A stretch of 64,000 nucleotides of DNA from Periconia sp. R9002 (lineage: Eukaryota > Ascomycota > Dothideomycetes > Pleosporales > Periconiaceae), in the NCBI GenBank assembly GCA_023627715.1, contig JAMAHW010000067.1, positions 168,529 through 232,528 of the forward strand. Direction: 5' to 3'. Both the position numbers and the translations under genes were made by a program. The stretch's first letter is position 1. The number at the start of each line of letters is the position of its first letter. Below, piece by piece: positions 8,399 to 20,278 of this stretch. Below the pieces are notes generated by a model. The model had not been told where the DNA came from, made no database searches, and was given only the letters and a program-made list of their open reading frames with translations.

Positions 8399-10570
8399 TC
8401 ACGCTTCATCTTTTGGCGCCCGCAGACGTTTACCCATTACAATATAGTCGGCTGCTGCCCGGAGTGCTGTCCTTCCACCACTTCCTGCTGCTACTGCATT
8501 GACATTGGCCTCCTCTAGAAGCAGCCGCTCGACTATTAGATGATGGCCTCCTTCCTCCGCCCACGACAGCGGCGTCCGACCGTTCTTGTCCTTGATGTTG
8601 ACGTCGACCTCGCCCTTGTCGAGCAGCAGCTTGATCATCTCTTCGTGCCCGTACCGTGCTGCCACTAATAGTTGCTCCTGGTTATACTTCTTACCCTTAC
8701 ACCCTACGTCGGCGCCCTTGTCGAGCAGCAGTTTGATGATAGCCTCATGCCCGTTCTCAGCTGCCCACGATAGCGGGGTCCTGCTAAAAAAACTTGAGTC
8801 TTTAGACTCTAGCCTGACGCCCTTGTCAAGCAGCTGCTTGACCACCCCCTCGTGCCCGTACCGTGCTGCCACTGATAGCTGCTTCTGGTTATATTGTTCA
8901 TCTGTAAACTCTAGGTTAACGCTCTTGTCGAGCAGCAGCTTAACAATACCCCCGTGCCCTTTCTCGGCTGCCCATGCCAGTGGTGTCTTGAGATTTAGGT
9001 ATTCAGACTCCAAGTCAGCGCCATTATCAAGCAGAATATTGACGATAGCCTCGTGCCCCTCCTCGGCCGCCCACGATAGCAGCGTCCGATAGTTCCTATC
9101 CTTGGAGTCGGGATCGACTTTGCCTGATTTAAGCAGCACCTCGACGATGGCCTCGTGCTTTCCCAACGCCGCGTGCCACAACGGGGTCAGTTGATATTCA
9201 TCCTTCGAATCAGCGTTAACGTCGCTTCGAGCCAGTAGCATCTTGACAATTGTGTTATGTCCCATAGCAGCTGCGTAGCTTAAGGCTGTCCGATAATCTC
9301 TATCTTTCAAGTCGGCCTCAATGTCGCTTCGTGTTAGCAGCAACCATGCAACGTCCTCATGTCCTCGTTTTGCTGCCTGTAGTAATGGTCCTGACTCCCC
9401 GGAATTCATTAGATTCGTGAGTGTATTATCAGGATATATCTCCTCCGGAGCGATGCTATCGCAATTCGTGGGGTTTTTCGATATCAATCGCCCTGTTTGG
9501 ATACATATCCTTCTCATAGGATATTGGGACATTTTGTATTTTCTTCGGTCAAACCATTCAAAATCTTCACTCTGGACCCTTCGAAATTGCTCCATTGTCA
9601 AAGACAAATCTCTCACGTAGATGGCGATCAATTTATCTTCTCCAGCTCTTTCTTTACAATGAAGGATCGCAAGCCCCAGTCCTTGACGACCCCTACCCAT
9701 AAAACGGAGCTCCAAATGGATCCCTCTGCTACTCACAGTTAGGGGGCTGTTCGAGGTATCAAAAGGATTGTATTGGACGATGTTCTGGGAGCCGATGAAT
9801 GCAGCTGGAGAGGTGGCCAGAAGTCCGCCGCGGTTGTCAGTAGATCTCCATGCGAAGAGACTGTGGTCATCCGAGATCTTCATTATTTCCTCTTGGAGTC
9901 TAAGGAAAGCTCTCTCTCTTTCTCCGTAGAGCAACGGCATGTTGACGCCAAATATGCCCATCAAGGAATAAGCGCGATCCTCAAGCCTCGTTGTTTTTCT
10001 CTTTGCAGCCCATGACATTCTTTGTGCGATGCTAACCTTCTCAAGGCCCTCGCTTTCAGAGAGGATATCTCCAGGAATACCGGTGCAGTCAGAAACACTT
10101 TGCCGAAGGCTTGCCTTGGTCCCTAGTTCCTCCCATTCCTTGTTCAGAAATATCACCTTTGACGGAGCGATTAGTTCTTGAAGGGTCCATCCTCTGGTGA
10201 ACCACTTGCTTCCCGGAAATTCGGCTTTCGACTGCACATCGGCGAGATACGCGTAGCATACAACGGCGTCTTGGTACCAACGGTACATAGAGTTAATTGC
10301 TTCAGACAGCTCTGCGCTACTTCTCTTGTCGATGCAACACGTGTCAATCCAAAAGTACTGCAGGTTGTCTCTTCTAGCTCGGTCTCCACAGAACTGAATC
10401 TTCCCATAGCCGGGCTTGTCCTTGCCGGTGCCATTTAGCAGGTCTTCGAAGGTGACCTCCTCAGTGTCCGCCCCCCATGTGTGCGAAAGGATCGCAAAGG
10501 GAGGAATAGTCTCATCGCTAAACCAAGTGAGACTAAAATCGCCAGTATCGCTGTGTCGTAAAAGACGCAT
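8399..10570 (-). CDS. HET-domain (heterokaryon incompatibility) protein with ankyrin repeats
   Basis: This 723-aa single-exon protein begins with the HET domain. It has FAILSHTWGA near residue 26, then YFWIDTCCIDK, then AINSMYRWYQDA, then SKWFTRGWTLQELIAP. The segment that usually follows in HET proteins is also present (YSLMGIFGVNMPLLYGERERAF..). From about residue 385 to 710 there are nine or so ankyrin repeats with the typical LLLDKGADV and TPLSWAAENGHE motifs. HET domains trigger programmed cell death in vegetative incompatibility; the ankyrin array is the likely sensing or scaffolding part. It is transcribed divergently from the NLR gene (start codons 1,058 bp apart), an arrangement often seen for NLR/effector pairs. 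Start at ATG 10570, matching the conserved MRLL start of this family. Confidence 0.92.
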   Translation of the reverse strand: MRLLRHSDTGDFSLTWFSDETIPPFAILSHTWGADTEEVTFEDLLNGTGKDKPGYGKIQFCGDRARRDNLQYFWIDTCCIDKRSSAELSEAINSMYRWYQDAVVCYAYLADVQSKAEFPGSKWFTRGWTLQELIAPSKVIFLNKEWEELGTKASLRQSVSDCTGIPGDILSESEGLEKVSIAQRMSWAAKRKTTRLEDRAYSLMGIFGVNMPLLYGERERAFLRLQEEIMKISDDHSLFAWRSTDNRGGLLATSPAAFIGSQNIVQYNPFDTSNSPLTVSSRGIHLELRFMGRGRQGLGLAILHCKERAGEDKLIAIYVRDLSLTMEQFRRVQSEDFEWFDRRKYKMSQYPMRRICIQTGRLISKNPTNCDSIAPEEIYPDNTLTNLMNSGESGPLLQAAKRGHEDVAWLLLTRSDIEADLKDRDYRTALSYAAAMGHNTIVKMLLARSDVNADSKDEYQLTPLWHAALGKHEAIVEVLLKSGKVDPDSKDRNYRTLLSWAAEEGHEAIVNILLDNGADLESEYLNLKTPLAWAAEKGHGGIVKLLLDKSVNLEFTDEQYNQKQLSVAARYGHEGVVKQLLDKGVRLESKDSSFFSRTPLSWAAENGHEAIIKLLLDKGADVGCKGKKYNQEQLLVAARYGHEEMIKLLLDKGEVDVNIKDKNGRTPLSWAEEGGHHLIVERLLLEEANVNAVAAGSGGRTALRAAADYIVMGKRLRAPKDEA

Positions 10571-11628
10571 TGCTTCGTATAGACCTGGACGGGGGCAGGC
10601 GGTAGGAGTAAAACTTGGTCGAGTTTAAAAACAGCGGCCTGATGGCAGAGACGAGTTTGATAGTTAAATCGCGCCCCTCAAGAGGGCATTAGTTATACGT
10701 GTTGAGGTTAGCATGCATACGGGAGCATATGACGCTGAACTACACCAAAACCCGTATCTGAGAGAAAACCCATATGAGAGAAAGATAGCGCAAGAATGTT
10801 GGGAACTCTACTTTTGTGAGAAGTGGGGTGCAGCAGATAGCACAGCCCTGTTTCAAGGCTGACACGCAGGGATCACGCTACAGCTGAACGCGAATTCGCC
10901 TGCAATTAGGCGGAAGCTTACTATATGTTCTTGAAAAATGGATGCACACTATTAATTGTCATTAAGTAGGGCTTGTTAAATTTCTCGAGCACTGTCACCT
11001 TGATAGAGGCGTCTAGGATTTGTGCATACATTAATTGATGTATGGAGTGTGCAGCGTGTGGGGGCGAGGAAGCTTGGCAGGTTGAAAGCACTTGAGCAAG
11101 GTAACGAGAGAGTGAAGTGTTGTGAAGATCTGGCCCCCACCCCGTGATTTTCAGAGTCGAGGAAATATATGTAGGATTGAACAATGAGAAAGAAAATATG
11201 CAGGGGCGGGAGGGAGTGTGAAAAGAGAAATAGTGCACAGGAAGACCCAGCAAAAAGAGCAAGTCCATTGCGGGAACCCAAAAAATCCCCCCCTAGGCTG
11301 AATTTCTAAACCAATAAATACGAGATTTCATGACAAGCATCCATGCATTGATTGCTTACGTAGTGAGCCGAGTTGCGTGCAGCCGCAGCTTACCCCACGC
11401 CAGCTCAGCCTGGTAGGCAACACCGCGCGCAGAATCGCACGCAGCTCCTCACCATAACACTCTTCTTGCGCAATATGGAATATCTGCAGACTTTGCTCAG
11501 CGAATTTCATTTGTAGATAGCTCCTTAGGTGCTACCAATAGAGATTACAGAGCACGATTCCCTACACGCTCAGCCTTGCTTGTTATTATACCTTTTCTTT
11601 TCACTTCATCTCACCTGCTACTTTGACG
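10571..11628. other. Shared promoter region between HET and NLR genes
   Basis: This is the divergent intergenic region. I see no supported gene; the minus-strand frames at 10921-11281 are hydrophobic by chance composition and lack motifs. Both genes must be controlled from here. Confidence 0.5.
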
Positions 11629-14600
11629 ATGGCGCAGCCTATTGTGGTTCGATATCTCGAGTAAGGTTCTTTGTCTGACATGCTCTTGATCTTGTATTGA
11701 CACCTCTTGCTATTCCAGCAACGATCTCTGGGCTCGCGCAGCAATGGAGTTGTCTGACGACGACAAGCGAAACATAAACTTCAATCGTCCTGATCATCTT
11801 AACATCCTCGCCGAATTGCACGCAACTGCCGAAAAATCGAGGCGAAAATCTGTAAAGTCTAGATGGAAATATACTCGCAAGAATGGAGAGGTGGTCATAA
11901 TAAGGGATGTGCTTGAGAAGATCGTTCGGTGGATTGATATGTTCAAGCAGGTTGGAGATGCTGCCGTTCAATATGACCCAACACATGCTTCGCTTCCTTG
12001 GGCAGCTTTTCGTTTTCTCTTACAAGTTAGCAGCATCTGGAAACCCAACAAGTAAGTCGCTGACCTGTCTGCAGATCGCGGTCAACGACATCAACAAATA
12101 CGCCTCGGTAGTAGAAGACCTTGCCCGGATAGCCGAATTGATTTGCCGCTTCGCTCTTACCGAAGAACTGTATCTCCAGGGCACATCGATGGCTGTTGAA
12201 GAGCTGAAAAAGTCTGTAATAAAGCTTTATGCATATGTTCTACGGTTTTTGTCCACGGCAAAACAATACCTAGAACAAGGAACCATGAGTATGTATAACT
12301 GTTTCTACTACACAGACGATAACTGACTTCTCGTCAGAGCGTACACTGAAAAGCGCATTACTCACGGAGAAGGACCTCGGCTCGGGTCTGAATGAGATTC
12401 AAGCGGCAGAGAAGTACGTGGATCGATGTGTGGTCTTGGTAGATAGAATGGGTCCGTATCAGCACTCAACCATTCACTAATCGTGTTAATGTCTTTTTCA
12501 GACAATACAAGAAACCATACAAGATTATTGGACATTCTAGCACGCATCGAAGTGCCCTTGCGCCGGATGGATGACGACCTGAACAAAATCCATGATGATC
12601 TTCAAGGTAAAGAGACCTGTGAGTTCACTAGACCATGACTGACTGTCTCAAGCGTCCAAGCGAAGCAAAATCCTTCAGTGGCTCTCACCCGAGCCGTATA
12701 TACAACACCACAAGCAGACTATGCAGGGTGTCCTGACAGGAACCGGGCAATGGCTTCTATCTGATCCTGTCTTTAAGAAATGGAAAGACGATAGTGCATC
12801 CTCCATTCTATGGCTCCATGGCATTGCTGGATCTGGCAAGAGCAAAATTGTGTAAGTTTATTTCATGCTTGATTCAGTCCAACGATTGCTAAGATCCTCA
12901 GCTCGGTGGTGATAGAGGATGCTTTAGCGCGTTACAAAGCCGGCGAGAGCCCACAACCGGTCTTCTTCTACTGCTCGCGAAACCCAGCAGAGCCTACGCG
13001 GTCTGAACCGCAAACAATACTCGCCAGTCTTGCAAGGCAGTTGTCGTGCGTTGAACCCGGAAAGGCCTTGCTCGAGCCTAGCGTCAACCTTTACAGAGAA
13101 AAGGAAGCTGAAGGGTTTGCATCGGGGCCACTCCAGATGGACGAAAGCCTCAAACTTGTGCTACAGCTTATCACGCAGTATCCACTAACTACCATCGTGC
13201 TGGATGCCATGGATGAATGCAACCTTGAGAAGCGACACGAGTTGCTGAAAGCTCTGGAGATAATTCTCCGAAACTCGTCAAGTCTTGTCAAGATATTCGT
13301 ATCGAGTCGAGACGATCAAGATATTGTCTTGCGTTTACGACATTATCCGAACCTCGAGATCAGCTCCCAGAGAAACGGTGATGATATCGCACGATTCGTA
13401 AACGACCAAACACAGCAACTCATTCAAGATGAGATGTTATTACAGTATAGCAACTGTAAGACGGAGATGAAGAAGCTTATCATCAAGAAGGTCATTGAGG
13501 GTGCTGCTGGAATGTAAGTCTAGCAGAACGACAAGCTTGATTGTACTAACCTTTTATCTGTAGGTTTCGTTGGGCAAGCATGCAGCTACAGTACCTTTGC
13601 TCGTTTGAGCTGGATGATGATATCAAGAGTAGCCTCGGCCGACTTCCCCCGAAACTAAATAAGCTATATGACGAGATACACACCTTGGTGTCTACAAAGC
13701 CGGGCCAAATTCAAGCGGCAGTTTTCAAAAATGCCCTTTGCTGGTTGCTGTGTTCTCGCAGAAGACTGACAACTAAAAAATTTCTCTGCGCAATTTCAAT
13801 CGACCCCAAGTCTGGTTGTAGCGTAAAGAATGTGTCGAAGGACCTCGTGCTAAAGATCTGCAACAATTTCATCGTCTTTGATCCGCAGCTCGACACATTT
13901 CGTTTTGCACATCTGTCCGTCAGAGAGTATTTGGAGCAGAGACCTGAATATGACAAATCGATATCTAACGCTTTAGCAGCAGAGGTCTGTCTCTGGACTG
14001 TGTTGTTCGCTGGCTTTAACAGTGCTACCAAGAAATTGCTGCTCGAATTAGGCTGGCAGGAGAATGCTTCACTTGCTACCCTTGAACCACTACGCACATA
14101 TGCAGATATTTACTGGCCTATGCATTGCAAGTTGGCGAAAGAGCAAAGACGCACCGGAAAATTGAGAAAGATGTTGGAGCACGCGCTAACAGGTCTTCAC
14201 ATCGCGGATTCAGGCATTGTCAAGTGGAATGATCGGCTGCAAAATCATTTGCAAAGGTATTCATACGAGAGTGAGGGAAGGGCGCTAAACGACACTTTCC
14301 CGATGATAAATTTAAAAACGTCTATCGGCTTACTCATTTCGTGTGCGTTTGATTTTGAAGAATGGATAGGAGTTGAAGTGGATGGCTCAACGGAAGTGCT
14401 GAAGCTTACGAATCAGTGGGGCCGAAGCCTTCTATACGTTGCAGCAAAGAATGGCAGTTGCGCAAGTATAGCAAAGCTATTGGAAATAGATCGCCAGCAT
14501 ATAGGAGTCACGCCACAAGTGGTGCTCGCAGCTGCACGGAATAGGAAAAATGGCGAAGAGGTCATGACGCTTCTTCTCGACCGGCACGGCAAAGCGATTC

Positions 14601-15772
14601 AGATCACGCACGACATAGTAGTCGCAACTGCAGGGAACTACCATAAGGGGAAGAAAGTTATGAAGCTTCTTCTCAACCGGCGCGGGGACGAGATCCAGAT
14701 TACGCAAGGCGCGGCAATTTCTATTGCTAAGATGTTCGACAAAGAACTTATGGCACTTCTTCTCGACCTGCGAGGCAATGATATACAAATCACGCACGGC
14801 CTATTAATCGCAGCTGCACAGAATTGGAAATATGGCAGAGAGATCATGACGCTTCTTCTCGACCGGCATGGCAACGAGATTCAAATCACGCACGACATAG
14901 TAGTCGCAGCTGCAGAGAATGGCAAGAGTGGCAAAGCCATTCTATCACTCCTGCTTAACCGGCGCGGTAACGAGATTCAGATCACCCACGACATAGTAGT
15001 CGCAGCTGCAGAGAATGAAAAGAGTGGCAAAGCCATTCTATCACTCCTGCTTAACCGGCGCGGTAACGAGATTCAGATCACCCACGATATAGTAGTCGCA
15101 GCTGCAGAGAATAGCAATAATGGCGAAGCCATTCTATCACTCCTGCTTAACCGGCGCGGCAACGAGATTCAGATCACGCAAGAGGTGATGATCGCAGCTG
15201 CAAGGAACTATACTGGCAAGGAAGTTATAGAACTGCTCCTCAGCCGGCGCGGTGACGAGATCCAGATTACCCAAGACGTAGTATTCGCAGCTGCGACGCA
15301 CTATAACGGCAAGAGATTTTTATTATTCCTTTTCGACCGTTGGGGCGCAGATATTAAGATTACAGAGGGGGTCCTTATCGGAGCTATAGAGCACTGCGAT
15401 AACAAAGACATTCTATCACTCCTTCTTAACCGGGGTGTAGATGTCCAGATTACGGAGGAGGTAGTTCTCGCAACTATAAGCATTTATAGACATAGCGAAC
15501 AAATGATGGAAGCCCTTCTACACCAGAGGGGGACTGACATACCGATCACAGCAAATGTTTTGAGGGCAATTATCGATAACCGTGATCAAGGCAGACGTCG
15601 TTGGGATCTCTTGTTTGAGTACAAGAGTAATGAAATGGTGGAAAAACTCACGGAAATTGATGGTTACAAAGGTCGTGTAGAAGTTTTAACAGCAACCGTA
15701 AGTCGAATCTGTTTCGTTGATGGTTGGACGTATATCAAGCGAAACGGCAAGCGAAATGGTATTTTCTCATAG
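11629..15772 (+). CDS. NACHT-type NLR (STAND) protein with 33-residue C-terminal repeats
   Basis: Eight exons join in frame: 11629-11660, 11719-12025, 12075-12288, 12338-12451, 12502-12606, 12653-12851, 12902-13513 and 13564-15772, giving 1,263 aa. The N-terminal ~170 residues resemble the DUF7708-type domain of fungal NLRs (VGDAAVQYDPTHASLPWAAF then RFLLQIAVNDI). The NACHT P-loop HGIAGSGKSK has its Lys at residue 320 and Walker B is IVLDAMDE. After a helical middle region, about eleven repeats with the pattern NEIQITxxVVxAAAxN..GxxIxxLLLxRRG cover roughly residues 830-1195; three are almost identical in DNA. NLRs of this design sense a partner through the repeats and oligomerise via NACHT. 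The adjacent divergent HET gene is a plausible effector. Small-exon borders, especially the 5' splice sites at 12026 (GTTAGC) and 12452 (GTCCGT), are less certain. Confidence 0.88.
14850..15190 (+). repeat. Near-identical 99-bp coding repeats inside the NLR gene
   Basis: Successive repeat units, spaced 99 bp (33 codons), are almost identical in DNA. The block cgcagctgcagagaat recurs at about 14906, 15001 and 15100, and ctatcactcctgcttaacc recurs in each unit. Flanking units in the same array are clearly diverged, so these central units were recently duplicated or homogenised. Confidence 0.88.
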
Positions 15773-16268
15773 ATGGCAATTTTATTCAATCGTAAATCAA
15801 GCCCTTGGTTGTGTATCAGAATCCACTCTGAAAGACCTCTGTAACGTGTGGATGGTTGCCACCATCAGCTAAGGATGGCCGATCCGCACCCATGGCCGGG
15901 TTCTGAATGCTCTTCGCGCGGGGAGCGTCCGCGCACGGTTTGCCGTCACCAAAAAATGAGGTTGACCGATCCAGCATCCCAAAGCTGGACGATCTTGTCA
16001 TGCGAAGCAGATACCGGCGTCCTGTCGTCCGGCGGAAATGGATTATCATGCCCGCAGCTTTGTCAGAAATTGATTTTGGTGTATTTTCGAGTGTCGTGTA
16101 GGATGACTTCAAATGTTCCTAAAGCAGTAATAAACGCCCCCCAATGCGCCAATGGGGCCTCAGCCTCAAGTTATAACGACAATCCAAAGCCAGACTTGGT
16201 AGTCACTTGTTCAAGCCAAGCCCATACGATTTCCAGTACATAAACCCACAGCTCCATTTCTCTCCCCC
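15773..16268. other. Intergenic between NLR and GNAT genes
   Basis: Open frames on both strands in this GC-richer piece overlap each other and show no family motif. I cannot support a gene. Confidence 0.45.
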
Positions 16269-17105
16269 TCAAACCCTCCAAGGCACCTCATCGCCCTCCT
16301 TCCAATCCCTCCCAACCCCTCTCCACATCAACCACCCGCTCAAATCCTCGCTCCTCAGCCCCCTCCACTTCGCACTCTTCTTCATCATCTCCTCATCATC
16401 AAGCTCTGGATTAGGCGGAATGACTTCTATAGCGCCGAATCCGCATTTTTCGTAAGCGCCGCGCGCGCTGGGGAGCGCGGAGATAACAGTCGGAATGGCG
16501 AGGGTGTCGGCAAGAGAAGTTCCCCAACGGAGGAGGGCGCGGGCGACGCCGCGGTTGCGGTGGGAAGGAGAAACTACGAGGGCGTGAAGATCTATTACGG
16601 TTTAGTAAACGAGGTGTGATATGTGCAACCAGAAGAAAACACGGCTGATGGGAAAACGAAGACAGAAAGTCGCAAACGGATGAACACTAAAAGATGGGAA
16701 AGAGACCAACTAACCCATATGCTTCTTCCGCACCCTCTCCCCCAAAAACCCCCACAGTCCATTGATGAACTGTTCCGCGAACTCCCTCTCCACGCTCCCT
16801 TCCGGATGCCAGGTCGCTTTGGTCTCCTCCTCTCCTTCTCCTGGGTTGATGGCCCAGATAGCATATCCCATTATCTCACCAGTCTCACTGTCCTCGCATT
16901 TGACGAAAAACTGGTTCGGGTCCGGAGAGTTCAGACGCCGTGTCTGCTTGGAGATCCACCAATCAATGGCAGCCTGACGGGAAGGAGATACGGGGCGGAA
17001 GTGTTTAAGTTGTGGGTTGTGGGGAACTAGCCAGCCGTCGTGATCAATGGAGCCGAGGACAGGGAGGTCCTCGTGGGTTATGGATGGTGTTATCTTGAGA
17101 GACAT
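16269..17105 (-). CDS. GNAT-family N-acetyltransferase
   Basis: Two exons, 17105-16715 and 16591-16269 (minus strand), are joined by a 123-nt intron (GTTAGT .. TTACTAAAC .. ATAG), giving 237 aa. The acetyl-CoA binding motif A lies just after the splice (HALVVSPSHRNRGVARALL, with R-x-x-G-x-A), and motif B follows (YEKCGFGAIEVI). The N-terminal part (FFVKCEDSETGEIMGYAIWA) is the typical beta strand pair before motif A. The organisation matches the many small GNATs of filamentous fungi; the acceptor substrate is unknown. No signal peptide. It is convergent with the NLR gene. Confidence 0.85.
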
Positions 17106-17796
17106 GATTGGGATCTGGGTGTTGGAGGTTTAGAGTTTTTGAGGTTATGCTGTTTTGAGGGGTTTGGAGAAGTTTGGCGGAGTGATTTTGGAGAGTATGG
17201 GATACGGTGTGATACTAGGAGGGAAATTGTTTAGTTATGGAGGGAGTTCCAGTTACATCTCGTGTTGGATTCGTGAGTGTTGAGAGGACATGTACATTGG
17301 TAGTTCATGGTCTGTACACCCCAATCATTTTGTATCGTTTACAACCAGTGGCAATGGCGGATTTGCAACCCCGCATTATTGGAGACTCGGGATCTCCTTG
17401 CATATCTAGATGACTCGGGGTTCTGTTAGCATATCTTTCTAGCGTTGGTTTTGAGGATGAGCGCGGTAAGCGACATACGAACGACGAGGACACCGATCAG
17501 GACCAGCCATGCAGAGAGATACTGCATGTCGTTTGCTGATACTAAACTATTTAGGAAATTAACCTGGTGACCCCCAACAATCAATCTCCATGAAGGTCGA
17601 CATACGAGTATTCTAGAAATAAGCGTCGATTGTTCATGCATTTTCAACGTTCCCGCCCTAGGCGACACACTAGATAGGCCAGGTAAAGTACCAACCCATC
17701 TGGTTCTAGTTAGACGGGTTGCTGCTGACTGCATTATATACTCCTATTTTGTATGTGATATTCGCTCGTACAATAACCATGAAAAGATTATGCGAA
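17106..17796. other. Intergenic between GNAT and hydrolase genes
   Basis: This is the upstream region of the GNAT gene and the 3' flank of the hydrolase gene. An ATG-initiated minus frame (17734-17426) ends in one hydrophobic segment, but I see no family support for it. Confidence 0.45.
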
Positions 17797-19577
17797 CTAT
17801 CCTCCGGCTTCTTCTTTCGGCGCCAAATTCGAACGCAGATCAACTGCCTCGGACTGTTGTTCCGCCCCATCTATACTCGCCGTATCCTCCCTCTCCAACG
17901 CCTTCCCCTCCTCTATCACACAATACGTTTTAATCAAATGTACAATGTCACCCTGCTTCGCTCTCCCCAACATAGCCTGCCCGTGATCGTACCCTTCGAA
18001 CCAAACCAATTCCAAACCCTTCCCTACCCACTTTCCTAAACTACCCTTCCATGTCTCCAAATCACCCCAATCCCATCTCAACTCCGCGGCTTCCACATCA
18101 CCCTCTGGCGTACCCTTCGTAACATACGTAGCGATTGCTTCGGCATTCACAAGACAGTCCTTCCCGCCCAACACAAGCGTAGTTGGACACCGCAACAAAT
18201 CCTCGCGCCATAACACATGACTCCGCCAACACAACCGCCTCGCAAACGTGAAAGCAATATCCGGTTCTGTCTCTGCGCCCCACCAGATTTCCCATTCGTT
18301 GGCGTGGATAGGTGTTTTGCGCGTGAAGTTGTAGGCTACGTCTGGAAGATGGAGGAGTACGGATACGGGGTCGACGAGGAGGATGCGGGACATTCGGGAG
18401 GAGAGATGGGGTGAGTCGAGGAAGAGTTTGGTGAAGAATGTGCCATAAGAATTTGCGACGAAGACGAAGGATGTCAAGTTTTGTTGTGTAATGATGTCCC
18501 CGGCTTCGCGCATGAGGTCGACGGCGAGCGGGGAGGCGGTGGTGATGCGTGAGGCGACCTAGGTTCAAGGTGAGTATGGTACAAGCAGGAGTGTTTCAAT
18601 GGCGTTTTAAAGTATCAGTGTGCTTCTGGGAAGCAATTTTTGATATTTTACGCGCCGATCATACGTACCGGTAGAACTTCAATAGCCAAGATCCCAATGT
18701 CTTTAGGAAGTGCGAGGAATAGTGGGATGTAAATCGCCAGACCAATACCCACACCATGGACGAAAACGATCGGACGGTGCTTAGTGGATGTATGCGGGCG
18801 GTAAAAGTAGCTCATATTCGGGGAAGCGGATTCTTTTGGGGCGAAGAGGGTCAGTGGTCTGAACGGGAACGAGCGAAAGAATTTTGAGCGTGGTTGCCGG
18901 TAAAAGGTGAAGCCCATGATGAGGAGCGTAATCGAAGCTAGGAAATCAATGGCGCCGATGAGCTATACGAACATTAGAAGCTACAGAATTGCAGCATTGC
19001 GTAAGCTCACGAGATATAACACCAAACTTCGATGCGAAACCGTGAAGCGCTGGAAGTTCAACCTCAAGCTCTCCACTGGTCCCCATCCAGGCCGAATGCT
19101 TCTGCCCAGGCACTTCTCAACTACCGTCACATACTCTTCCAACTCCTCATCGTCATCACCAGGCGGCCCTTCTCGGTCGAAAAGAGCCCAAAGCAACCAC
19201 TCTTTCAGATTCTCCCGCCTCACATCGTCAACGTTGCCCCCGCACATCCACTTCTTGATGAAAAGTTCGATATCCGGTTTAGTCTGTACACTTTTGTAAA
19301 ATAGCTCTTGCCTTTCTTCCCGACGCAGAGGGGTGGGGAAGCTTGGTTTCTGTTTGTGGAGGTAGTGACGGTAGGGTAGGAACCACAACAGATAGAAAAG
19401 GATTTCGATTGCGCCGATAGTCTCGACGGCGATGGAGAAAGGATGCGCGATCCATGTTCTGCCCCCGGTTGAGACGGCGAGATAGAAATATGCTAGGCAA
19501 ATCAATCCGAGGTAGCTGAAAAAGTATATGAGGGCTTTGACGAAGACATATTCGGCTGTTGATTGGCCGACGAGCAT
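17797..19577 (-). CDS. Membrane-anchored alpha/beta hydrolase
   Basis: Three exons (19577-19011, 18962-18669, 18558-17797, minus strand) join in frame to 540 aa. The N-terminus carries two or three hydrophobic segments, and another lies around the second exon (LIGAIDFLASITLLIMGFTF), so the protein is probably held in a membrane with the hydrolase domain following. Hydrolase motifs are: the oxyanion turn VFVHGVGIGLAIYIPLF; a nucleophile elbow VFVANSYGTFFTK (A-N-S-Y-G, a variant of G-x-S-x-G); an acid-residue strand TTLVLGGKDCLVNAEA; and a catalytic-His segment FEGYDHGQAML. The family includes esterases and lipases; the substrate is unknown. The ATG at 19577 is used; the frame extends upstream only through non-ATG codons. 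Confidence 0.82.
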
Positions 19578-20278
19578 CGTAATTGAATAGCAAAGACACA
19601 GCTGTTTTCCTTCTGCGAACAAAACTTGGGATTTGAAGATGGATAAAGGCTGCTATGATGTACATCCGCAGAGATGTTGACGTTGTTTCGACGGGGTAAA
19701 AATAGTGTTTATGGCATGGGCGGGTCTGTTTGAGTGTTTCATCAATGTTTGAATCGCGAGGAGCACCTTTCGAGGAAGCCGACCCGAGACTGCGGTTTCC
19801 CTCGCGGAATCATCGCTCTGATTTCCGCATTTTTCCAAGTTTATATGCTAATCGCGTGGTTGGAGTACAGCACTACAAATGGGAGTTAGTCATGCATATA
19901 AAAATTACACCAAGATGGATGTCACGGGGGCGTTTGTAAATTAAATGAGGTGGAGAAAGCTAACCTGAAAATCATAACAGTAACAGAACTCGATGGTTGT
20001 CTGAGGCCCTGTGGCTGATATTTTCTGGAAATCGTGCAATCATACCACTTTGTCGCATCTGCGTTTTATGCATACGATCCTTGGAGGACACCTCATCTGC
20101 GAACGTGTAGCCGCCATCAAGTCGGCATTTTTGTATGTCAACAGTCCCATATTCCCGTTGCTATCTTTATGCCGAAGTTGTTCTTCAGTGGACCTCAGAC
20201 CTGGTGCGGCTTCACCAACTACAAAGTCACGTGATTCAAATTATCGATTCATTACCTCTATGATGCAACGTATTAAAA
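19578..20278. other. Promoter of the hydrolase gene and 3' flank of phytoene desaturase
   Basis: I see no supported gene in this 0.7-kb interval. Confidence 0.5.

Noticed and set aside
8586..9092. Long plus-strand open frame rich in Ser/Leu
   Set aside because: It is the antisense of the ankyrin repeats of the HET-ankyrin gene; its repeats mirror those codons.
17426..17734. ATG-initiated 102-aa frame with a C-terminal hydrophobic segment
   Set aside because: Basic, low-information composition, no family motif, and possible splice signals inside. Not enough to call a gene.
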